A stretch of 5,902 nt of DNA, taken from contig DASWAT010000166.1 of assembly GCA_036390995.1 (NCBI GenBank), positions 1 through 5,902 of the forward strand, read 5' to 3'. Shown here piece after piece: positions 1 through 4,855 of this stretch. The stretch's first letter is position 1. The number at the start of each line of letters is the position of its first letter. The DNA is from DASQQQ01 sp036390995 (GTDB lineage: Bacteria > Actinomycetota > UBA4738 > HRBIN12). The position numbers and the translations under genes were made by a program. The notes under the pieces were generated by a model, which saw only the letters and a list, made by a program, of their open reading frames with translations, was not told where the DNA came from and searched no databases.

Positions 1-389
1 TGGCCGATCACGTTCACGTTGAGGACCTGACCCGTGGGCTTGGCGGCCAGGTCGTAGATGGTCGCCACCGTCGGCACCGTGACCCCGACCAGGATCAGCG
101 CCGGGACGATGGTCCAGGCGATCTCGAGCCGGTTGTTGCCGTGGATCTGCGGAGGGATGCGGTCGCGGCCCTTCCGGTGACGGTATCTGATGACGAAGAA
201 GATGAGCAGGCCCTCGACCACGAAGAAGATGGCCGCCGCGATCCAGAAGACCGGGGTGAAGAGCGCGTGGATCTTCTCGGCGTACGGCCCCGCCGGCTTC
301 AGCGAGTCCTGAGAGGCGTTCGGCGCGCACGCTGCGGAGACCAGGGCCAGGGCGAGGCCGCCCAGGACCAGCCGCGACAGCTTCCGCAA
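1..389 (-). CDS. coxB: Cytochrome c oxidase subunit II, N-terminal part (cut by left edge)
   Basis: Subunit II of a heme-copper oxidase; it anchors the extracytoplasmic CuA domain that accepts electrons from cytochrome c. Seen: 129 codons on the minus strand. Residues 1-21 form a basic then hydrophobic signal ending VSAAC, a lipobox-like site (Cys21), so the mature protein may be a lipoprotein. TM1 is about residues 44-67 and TM2 about 90-112, and between them lies the family signature NRLEIAWTIVPALIL (residues 86-100), with Glu89, Trp92 and Pro96. The CuA-binding domain and any fused cytochrome c lie outside the window, so caa3 versus aa3 type cannot be decided. I chose the TTG at 389 because it begins the signal peptide and is preceded by AGGGGG (4-nt spacing) and GAAGGAG (11-nt spacing); no ATG or GTG fits. 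The gene lies downstream of and co-directional with the cytochrome c maturation genes. Family call is secure; exact start is less so. Confidence 0.93.
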   Translation of the reverse strand, partial: MRKLSRLVLGGLALALVSAACAPNASQDSLKPAGPYAEKIHALFTPVFWIAAAIFFVVEGLLIFFVIRYRHRKGRDRIPPQIHGNNRLEIAWTIVPALILVGVTVPTVATIYDLAAKPTGQVLNVNVIG

Positions 390-442
390 CGTTCCCCCTA
401 CTCCTTCCGAGCCTCGCCACGCGCGAGCACCGAAGCCGGATT

Positions 443-455
443 TCGGCGCACTGTA
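443..455 (-). promoter_or_regulatory. Possible extended -10 promoter of coxB
   Basis: On the minus strand TGGTACAGT reads as an extended -10 box (TG, one base, then TACAGT at 455-450, 4 of 6 matches to TATAAT). A start point near 443 would give a leader of about 54 nt before the TTG codon of coxB, containing the strong Shine-Dalgarno sequences. No convincing -35 element is visible at 17 bases, which extended -10 promoters can tolerate. Found by eye in a GC-rich gap, so chance occurrence is possible. Confidence 0.3.
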
Positions 456-488
456 CCATCCACGAACCGGCCCGTTGCGCGCAAGGAA

Positions 489-506
489 CGTGACGACACC
501 GTCACG
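489..506 (-). terminator. Hairpin in the ccsB-coxB gap: weak terminator or operator
   Basis: A perfect 7-bp inverted repeat, CGTGACG and CGTCACG, with a 4-base loop. Read on the minus strand it is followed by TTCCTT, a partial T-tract, and it lies 46-63 nt past the ccsB stop. This could be an imperfect intrinsic terminator for the ccdA-resB-ccsB unit. The symmetric GTGACG-N4-CGTCAC shape, about 35 nt upstream of the candidate coxB -10, also fits a protein-binding operator. Confidence 0.35.
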
Positions 507-516
507 ATCGACATCA

Positions 517-533
517 CGAGGGCGACTCCCTCG
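517..533 (-). terminator. Second short hairpin just after ccsB
   Basis: CGAGGG and CCCTCG form a 6-bp stem with a 5-base loop starting 18 nt beyond the ccsB stop codon on the minus strand. No T-run follows. In GC-rich bacteria such U-less hairpins can act as terminators or as 3' end stabilisers. With the hairpin at 489-506 it makes a tandem pair, which modestly supports an end-of-transcript role. Confidence 0.3.
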
Positions 534-551
534 GTTCCCCACCGGTCCGTC

Positions 552-1490
552 TCAGACCCCGGCGTACGAGTGCAGCCCGGTGATCCACAGGTTCACGACG
601 TAGTACGTGACGAGGAGCGACACGAAGCCGACCATCGCGATGACCGCGGCCCGCCGACCGCGCCAGCCCGACGTGGCGCGCGCGTGCAGGTACCCGGCGA
701 ACACCACCCAGGTGATGAACGACCACGTCTCCTTCGGATCCCAGCCCCAGTAGCGGCCCCACGCGTTCTCGGCCCAGATGGCTCCGGCGATGACCGCGAA
801 CGTCCAGATGGGGAAGGCGAACGCGATCGTGCGGTAGGCGATGCGGTCCAGCACGGCCGCCGCCGGCAACAGGCCACGCCTCACGGTGCCGCCCACCGGC
901 TCGTCGGCCCCGGCTTCGAAGTGCGGGGGCGCGGCATCCAGCTCGAGCGAACCGCCCATGATCGGCACGATCCGCTCCGCGGCCAGCTGCTCGCGCCGGT
1001 CCTTCACCAGGTAGAGGATCGTGACGATGCAGCCCAGCGCGAACAGCGACGAGCCGAGGATCGCCGCCACCACGTGGATCTTCAGCCAGTACGAGTTCAG
1101 CGCGGGGACCAGCGGGCCCGGGCCCACGTACAGGAACATCACGGCGACGGCCATCGTGAGCACGGCGAAGGCCAGCGCGAACCCGCCGATCACCCGGACC
1201 TTGTAGATGCCCTCCACGACGATCAAGTGGCCGGCGACCACCAGCAGTGCCAGCAGCGTGGAGTACTCGTACATGTTGCCCCAGGGCACGCGCCCGGCCG
1301 CCACGCCGCGCGCCACCACCGAGACGACGTTCGCGGCCAGCCCGGCCGACGCCACGACGCTCGCGATGCGCCACACGACGGTCCGCCGGAACGCCAGGAA
1401 GTAGAAGTAGCCGAGCATGGCGGCAACGTATGCGTACAGCGCTACGTTGAAGGCATCGGTGGACAGCCGGCTCCAGGCGTCGATGCTCAC
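552..1490 (-). CDS. ccsB: System II cytochrome c synthase, CcsA/ResC-type subunit
   Basis: Multi-pass membrane protein of 312 aa that, with ResB, carries heme across the membrane and joins it to apocytochrome c. Seen: the PWGNMYEY motif (69-76), the tryptophan-rich heme-handling WWD segment at about 239-261 (WGRYWGWDPKETWSF core), and histidines at expected places: His139 (WLKIHV) and His307 (LHSY) flanking the WWD loop, plus His269 (GYLHAR) in a helix. By analogy with characterised CcsBA proteins, these are the external and transmembrane heme ligands; the fourth would be in ResB. About eight hydrophobic segments; length is typical of the family. The frame is open to 1709, but I chose GTG at 1490: its GTGA overlaps the resB stop, GGAGAAGG lies upstream, and the residues before it read as antisense-like, Arg/Gly-rich sequence. 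The overlap implies translational coupling to resB. The symbol convention varies (ccsA, resC, ccsB). Confidence 0.95.
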   Translation of the reverse strand: MSIDAWSRLSTDAFNVALYAYVAAMLGYFYFLAFRRTVVWRIASVVASAGLAANVVSVVARGVAAGRVPWGNMYEYSTLLALLVVAGHLIVVEGIYKVRVIGGFALAFAVLTMAVAVMFLYVGPGPLVPALNSYWLKIHVVAAILGSSLFALGCIVTILYLVKDRREQLAAERIVPIMGGSLELDAAPPHFEAGADEPVGGTVRRGLLPAAAVLDRIAYRTIAFAFPIWTFAVIAGAIWAENAWGRYWGWDPKETWSFITWVVFAGYLHARATSGWRGRRAAVIAMVGFVSLLVTYYVVNLWITGLHSYAGV

Positions 1491-3037
1491 GGTGCGTTCA
1501 CCTTCTCCCCGAACGGTTCCGAGAGCTCGTCGACGAGCTTCGCGAACTCCTCCTCGAACTGGCTCCTGCGTTGCAGGGCGAATCCCCCCACCCTCAGGCG
1601 GCTTCCCGTTCCGTCGGGCTCCGCGATCACCCACACCTTGCGTCGCGACGTGTAGAGAGCCGGGAGCAACCCGATCAGGATGAGGATAGCGGCCAGCAGC
1701 TCGATCCACAGGCCGCGGTCGCGCTTCACCTCGAGGACCGTGTACTGCTTCAGGTCGGGGAATGACACGGTGACGCCGTTCCCGAGTTTCACCCTGTCGC
1801 CGGCGCCGATCACCCCGTCCTTGAAGGGCTGCATCGCGCTGGTGTCGAGCTGCGAGATGCTCTGCGTGAGCTCGGCACGGAGGTCACCCCGGTAGGCCGT
1901 GTACGTCATCACCGGGGCGAACTCGGTGATCATCGGCATGGCCTGGCCCTTGTCGAGCAGCGCGAACAGGGCGCGGCTGTCGGGCCACAGCCGGAACTGG
2001 ATCCCGACCTGCGGGCGCAGCGTGGGCAGCTTGACGACGCAGTTCCACGGCAGCTGGAGCGGGCTCACGCCCTTGGGTGTCGGGTCCTGCTGGCAGACGA
2101 CGGGTCCCGAGGCCAAAGGCTCGCCGTCCCGACGAACATCGATCACGGGCGCCCAGCCGTACCCGAACTGATAGAACTTCACACCCTCGACCTCGACGGG
2201 ATGGTTCACACGGATGTCGGCGGTCTTCACGTACCGGCCCTCGGCGTCGTACAGCTCGGCGTGCGTCACGAAGTCCTCCGGGATGCCGGAGGGGATCCGA
2301 TACCTAGCGGTGAAACTGTCCACGTGGATCTGCACGCCCGAGTGGTCCTCGCGGAAGAACCGACCTTCGTGGATCTGCCCGTCGTAGTTCGCATGGGCCT
2401 CTGTCCACGTCTGGCCTTCCACGATCACCGCCAGGCCGGAGAATCCGGTTCCCTTTCCCCACACGATGCCGACGAGGATCAGCAGGAACGCCCAGTGGAA
2501 CAGCAGGCTGCCGCCCTCCCGGGCAAGCCCCTTGTCGGCGGCGAGCGAGGGCGGGCCCGAGCCGTTCGAGCCGTTCACCCGGAACAGGCGGCGCCGCAGG
2601 ACCCGGCGCGCGCCCGAGATGACCCGGTCGGGCTCGGCCCGCACCGACCGCTCGGCGTAGTGACGCATCGAGTCGAGCTCGCGGGCCGGCTGCGGCCGCG
2701 AGCGGAGGTTGCGGATCATGGCGCGGGTCCTGGGGATGAGGCAGGCGACGAGCGAGACGAGCAGCAGCGTGTAGATCAACGTGAACCACCACGAGCCGAA
2801 CACATCGAACAGCCCGAGCTGGTTGTAGATCCGGGCCCGCAACGGATGGTCGCGGAACATCGCCGCGATCCGCGCGTCGGACGTCCCCGCCTGGGGGACG
2901 AGCGATCCGGCCACGGCTCCCATCGCGAGGACCAGGAGCAGCACGAGCGCGGTGCGCATCGACCGCAGCGTCCTCCAGACCAGCGCGAGGGACTGGCGGA
3001 TGTTCATGCGCGGGGCCTTGGCGGCGGAGGAGGACAT
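1487..3037 (-). CDS. resB: System II cytochrome c biogenesis protein ResB/Ccs1
   Basis: Partner of the CcsA-type protein in the heme export and ligation complex. Seen in 516 aa: TM1 about 28-47, TM2 about 84-101, TM3 about 177-194, a large extracytoplasmic domain of about 195-443, TM4 about 444-462 and a charged cytoplasmic tail. His181 at the start of TM3 (GSLLFHWAFLLILVG) corresponds to the conserved transmembrane heme-ligand histidine of ResB. Family-typical stretches include RYRIPSGIPEDFVT (245-258) and ADIRVNHPVEVEGVKFYQFG (273-292). Cys315 and Cys333 lie in the outer domain. Start: ATG at 3037 has no good Shine-Dalgarno; a second ATG at 3007 (Met11) is equally poor upstream, so either could be used. 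The stop is embedded in the ccsB start. It follows ccdA by 61 bases. Confidence 0.94.
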   Translation of the reverse strand: MSSSAAKAPRMNIRQSLALVWRTLRSMRTALVLLLVLAMGAVAGSLVPQAGTSDARIAAMFRDHPLRARIYNQLGLFDVFGSWWFTLIYTLLLVSLVACLIPRTRAMIRNLRSRPQPARELDSMRHYAERSVRAEPDRVISGARRVLRRRLFRVNGSNGSGPPSLAADKGLAREGGSLLFHWAFLLILVGIVWGKGTGFSGLAVIVEGQTWTEAHANYDGQIHEGRFFREDHSGVQIHVDSFTARYRIPSGIPEDFVTHAELYDAEGRYVKTADIRVNHPVEVEGVKFYQFGYGWAPVIDVRRDGEPLASGPVVCQQDPTPKGVSPLQLPWNCVVKLPTLRPQVGIQFRLWPDSRALFALLDKGQAMPMITEFAPVMTYTAYRGDLRAELTQSISQLDTSAMQPFKDGVIGAGDRVKLGNGVTVSFPDLKQYTVLEVKRDRGLWIELLAAILILIGLLPALYTSRRKVWVIAEPDGTGSRLRVGGFALQRRSQFEEEFAKLVDELSEPFGEKVNAP

Positions 3038-3049
3038 CCCGGAACGCCG

Positions 3050-3055
3050 ATTGTA
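3050..3055 (-). promoter_or_regulatory. Possible -10 box just ahead of resB
   Basis: TACAAT on the minus strand (5 of 6 matches to TATAAT) lies 12 nt before the resB ATG, in an otherwise very C-rich 61-base gap. A start point near 3043 would give a leader of about 6 nt, which would explain the absence of a Shine-Dalgarno. The -35 region is poor (TTCCCC at 16-base spacing). This could be an internal promoter giving a near-leaderless resB transcript, or chance. Confidence 0.25.
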
Positions 3056-3098
3056 GGGGCTGGGGCCCAGAGGGGAAGGGACCGGGTCGCGGACGGGG

Positions 3099-3842
3099 TC
3101 AGATCGGAGGGTTGAACCGTCCGATCGCCCGAAGCACCGGCCCCAGCAGCTGCACCCACAGGTTCGTGACGATGAGCACGCCGATGCCGATCATCACCAC
3201 GCCCGAGACACCGGCGAACCAGTGGTAGTTGCGTTTCACGAAGTCGAGAGCCCCCATGAGGCGCCGGATCCCCAGACCGACCAGCAGGAAGGGGAGCCCG
3301 AGTCCGGCCGAGTACAACAGCAGCAGGAAGGCACCCCTGGCCGAGCCTCCCTGCGCGGCGGCGATCGCGAGCACCCCGGCCAGCACCGGGCCGATGCACG
3401 GCGTCCACCCGGCCCCGAATGCCACGCCGAGCGGGAACGCCCACCCCGGACCGGGCCGGACCCTCTCGAGGAGCGGCCGGCGCTCCGCGTAGAGCCCGGG
3501 CCACCCCAGGCGCAGCGCGTACGCGAGCATGAGGATCCCGAAAGCCACGATGATCCCTCCCTCGACCCGCACGGCCACGGGTGAGCGCAGGAACCGCTGC
3601 ACCGCACCCGTGAAGGCGCCGAGCGCCGTGAACACCACGGCGAAGCCCGCGATGAAGAGCAGGATGGGGACGATCGGCCGCTCGTCGCGCGTCTGTCCAC
3701 CCGACACGAACGAGAGGTAGCCGGGGACCAGCGGGAACACGCACGGAGAGGCGAACGAGACGAGTCCGGCCGCGAACGCCAGCCCGGGCGCCCACCACGA
3801 GGCCAGGCCCCGCTGGACGAGGTCGGCGACCAATGGATCCAT
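3099..3842 (-). CDS. ccdA: CcdA-type thiol-disulfide transfer membrane protein
   Basis: Moves reducing equivalents from cytoplasmic thioredoxin across the membrane to extracytoplasmic thiol proteins; in cytochrome c maturation this keeps the CxxCH cysteines reduced. Seen in 247 aa: about six hydrophobic helices and the two hallmark redox cysteines in paired motifs, Cys34 in FASPCVFPLVPGYLSF and Cys149 in GWTPCIGPVLAGV, which are repeated half-domain signatures of the family. Length matches short CcdA rather than full DsbD, since no N- or C-terminal thioredoxin domains are present. ATG at 3842 is the first start; no clear Shine-Dalgarno precedes it. As first gene of the leftward cluster ccdA-resB-ccsB, with maturation partners immediately downstream, a role in System II maturation is the natural inference. 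A separate outward thioredoxin (ResA/CcsX) that would take its electrons is not in the window. Confidence 0.95.
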   Translation of the reverse strand: MDPLVADLVQRGLASWWAPGLAFAAGLVSFASPCVFPLVPGYLSFVSGGQTRDERPIVPILLFIAGFAVVFTALGAFTGAVQRFLRSPVAVRVEGGIIVAFGILMLAYALRLGWPGLYAERRPLLERVRPGPGWAFPLGVAFGAGWTPCIGPVLAGVLAIAAAQGGSARGAFLLLLYSAGLGLPFLLVGLGIRRLMGALDFVKRNYHWFAGVSGVVMIGIGVLIVTNLWVQLLGPVLRAIGRFNPPI

Positions 3843-3907
3843 GTCGACGTCGAGTCTACGGACGTCCGGCGAACAGGATCCGGGGGTTGCGGGCTCGGCC
3901 GCGAGGT

Positions 3908-3936
3908 TTCATAGTGTCGCGGACGCTTGTGAAGCA
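3908..3936 (-). promoter_or_regulatory. Tentative leftward promoter for ccdA-resB-ccsB
   Basis: TATGAA on the minus strand (3913-3908, 4 of 6 matches to TATAAT) is the best AT-rich -10 candidate upstream of ccdA, giving a leader of about 59 nt. The matching -35 position (3936-3931) falls inside the Rex/CRP-like palindrome but has little similarity to TTGACA. A competing candidate is TAGACT at 3858-3853, which would give a nearly leaderless ccdA transcript. Both are weak by sequence alone. Confidence 0.2.
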
Positions 3937-3947
3937 CTTCACAAGCG
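3924..3947. promoter_or_regulatory. Perfect palindromic operator, Rex-like (or CRP/FNR-family)
   Basis: Two 11-bp arms, CGCTTGTGAAG and CTTCACAAGCG, are exact reverse complements with only two bases between them. The core TTGTGAA-N4-TTCACAA (3927-3944) agrees at all 14 defined positions with the known binding consensus of Rex, a repressor that senses NADH/NAD+ and controls respiratory genes in Gram-positive bacteria. The same bases also fit TGTGA-N6-TCACA, bound by CRP/GlxR-type activators that control cytochrome genes in some actinobacteria. The site lies between the divergent ccdA and cytochrome b gene clusters, centred about 75 bp upstream of the start point predicted from the rightward TATAAT. 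That distance suits class I activation or an upstream repressor site; relative to the tentative leftward promoter it covers the -35 region. That it is a regulator-binding site is likely; which protein binds it is not settled. Confidence 0.75.
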
Positions 3948-3997
3948 AGGGTGCGATGGATCGAGGGGGACGCGAAGGGGTCGTGGGTACCCTTGTC

Positions 3998-4010
3998 TAT
4001 AATCTGCCGG
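3998..4010 (+). promoter_or_regulatory. Rightward promoter -10 box (TATAAT)
   Basis: A perfect consensus TATAAT (3998-4003) in GC-rich DNA, preceded by TTGTC, with a predicted start point near 4010 and a leader of about 24 nt before the ATG at 4034. The bases at the -35 position (about 3975-3980, AAGGGG) do not resemble TTGACA, so the promoter may need an activator or rely on its -10. This would agree with the palindrome centred about 75 bp upstream. Confidence 0.6.
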
Positions 4011-4033
4011 CTGCGCGCTAGGATGGGTCGTCG

Positions 4034-4387
4034 ATGAAGGTTCCGAACAAGCTCGTCGAGCTGAACGAACAGCGGATCGAGCCGTTCCTCAAGAGCTTCG
4101 AGTGGACCTGGACCACGGCGGTCCTGTTCTCCCTCGCCTTGGCCTTCTACATGATCGTCTTCGTTGTCGTCGTCCCGTCCTTCTGGATGTACTTCGCCGA
4201 GCAGAAGCTAGGGTGGGGTGGGCCCTCGGGCGGTGGCGATTGGTGGCTCGAGCTTCGCGACGCGGTGGCCATGGGCCTCACCACCGTGTTCTTCGCGATC
4301 CCGTTCGTGCTGGCGGCAGTGATGCAGAACTGGCGCCGCCGGCTGCGGGGACGCTCGGCCGAACGGCCCACCGGCGGTTATCGATGA
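4034..4387 (+). CDS. Small two-helix membrane protein of unknown family
   Basis: I do not recognise the family. Seen in 117 aa: a hydrophilic N-terminus (1-24), TM1 about 26-50 (rich in Phe, Val and Leu, ending VVVVPSFWMYF), a 25-residue outer loop with a Gly-rich patch (61-68) and several Trp, TM2 about 76-97, and a strongly basic tail starting at Trp100-Arg103. The positive-inside rule places both ends in the cytoplasm. There is no heme-ligating CxxCH and no histidine or cysteine at all, so it is unlikely to carry a redox cofactor. It is the first gene of the rightward cluster, 22 bases before the ferredoxin, with AGGA 10 nt before the ATG. I infer an accessory or membrane-anchoring subunit of the cytochrome b-ferredoxin complex; this is context only. 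Confidence 0.85.
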   Translation: MKVPNKLVELNEQRIEPFLKSFEWTWTTAVLFSLALAFYMIVFVVVVPSFWMYFAEQKLGWGGPSGGGDWWLELRDAVAMGLTTVFFAIPFVLAAVMQNWRRRLRGRSAERPTGGYR

Positions 4388-4396
4388 GGACGGCGT

Positions 4397-4403
4397 AAAG
4401 GAG
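4397..4403 (+). promoter_or_regulatory. Strong ribosome binding site of the ferredoxin gene
   Basis: AAAGGAG sits 6 nt before the ATG at 4410. It is the best Shine-Dalgarno sequence in the window and fixes the ferredoxin start. Confidence 0.8.
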
Positions 4404-4409
4404 CCCGCG

Positions 4410-4808
4410 ATGCCCTTCACGAAGACCGAGGTCGACATCCACACCGACTACCTCGTCGAGGCCGTCGACCCCGGTTGGCTGTCGCAGGGCGTGAAGTCGC
4501 CCAAGCACCTCATGCTCGATCCCGACAACTGCATCCTCTGCCGGGCGTGCGAGGACGTCTGCCCCTGGAACTGCATCTACATGATGTCCACCGGCATCGT
4601 CGAGGGTGCGCAGGACGAGGCCGTGGAAGCCGAGGTCGGCAACGCCTTCGCGGTCTTCGTGGTCGACGACAACGCCTGCACGCGCTGCTCCGTCTGCGTG
4701 GAGCGCTGCCCCACGGACACGCTGTACTATGCGCGGCTGCCGGAGGACTCCGGCGGCACCCGCCATATGGCCGCTGTGCCGATGTCGCAGAAGGCCGACG
4801 CCGAGTAG
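4410..4808 (+). CDS. Two-[4Fe-4S] ferredoxin linked to cytochrome b
   Basis: Soluble 132-aa iron-sulfur electron carrier or complex subunit. Seen: two complete cluster motifs, Cys41-x2-Cys44-x2-Cys47-x3-Cys51-Pro and Cys90-x2-Cys93-x2-Cys96-x3-Cys100-Pro, the CxxCxxCxxxCP pattern of bacterial-type dicluster ferredoxins. A ninth cysteine, Cys55, follows the first motif (CPWNC). The two motifs are separated by a longer than usual, acidic segment (about 62-88, with EGAQDEAVEAE). The 40-residue N-terminal extension is acidic and ends in LDPDNC. There is no signal peptide or membrane helix, so it should be cytoplasmic. It lies between the small membrane protein and a b6-type cytochrome b, 47 bases before the latter, so a role as electron donor or acceptor of that quinone-reactive complex is inferred. 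NuoI- or DsrO-like subunits of other complexes use the same fold, and the exact family cannot be assigned by eye. Confidence 0.92.
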   Translation: MPFTKTEVDIHTDYLVEAVDPGWLSQGVKSPKHLMLDPDNCILCRACEDVCPWNCIYMMSTGIVEGAQDEAVEAEVGNAFAVFVVDDNACTRCSVCVERCPTDTLYYARLPEDSGGTRHMAAVPMSQKADAE

Positions 4809-4855
4809 CCGCGGTCGTGAACCAGTAGCGAGGAAGGACGAGAGGGGAAGCCAGG

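Noticed and set aside
141..1655. Long plus-strand open frame (504 codons) opposite coxB, ccsB and resB
   Set aside because: It lies antisense to three clearly recognisable genes, its product is Arg/Asp/His-rich low-complexity sequence without domains, and long antisense frames are expected in GC-rich coding DNA.
1491..1709. Upstream extension of the ccsB reading frame to an ATG at 1709
   Set aside because: The extra residues are antisense-like, overlap resB in another frame and precede a well-placed GTG that overlaps the resB stop.
2201..3115. Plus-strand open frame (304 codons) opposite resB
   Set aside because: It is the complement of the ResB coding sequence, and its product is Arg/Glu/His-rich with no membrane or domain signature.
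3859..3868. CGGACGTCCG palindrome upstream of ccdA
   Set aside because: A 10-bp GC-rich palindrome without similarity to a regulator site I know; it is far weaker evidence than the 24-bp repeat nearby.
3985..3992. GGGTACCC palindrome just before the TATAAT box
   Set aside because: Eight-base palindromes are common by chance, and it has no partner or known consensus.
3833..4021. Plus-strand frame of 62 codons across the divergent intergenic region
   Set aside because: It contains the palindromic operator and the TATAAT box, starts inside ccdA on the opposite strand, has no Shine-Dalgarno and shows no protein-like composition.
4023..4037. Four-codon micro-ORF (ATG to TGA) overlapping the start of the 117-aa gene by ATGA
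   Set aside because: The arrangement could couple translation, but it is too short to judge, lacks its own clear ribosome binding site and could easily arise by chance.
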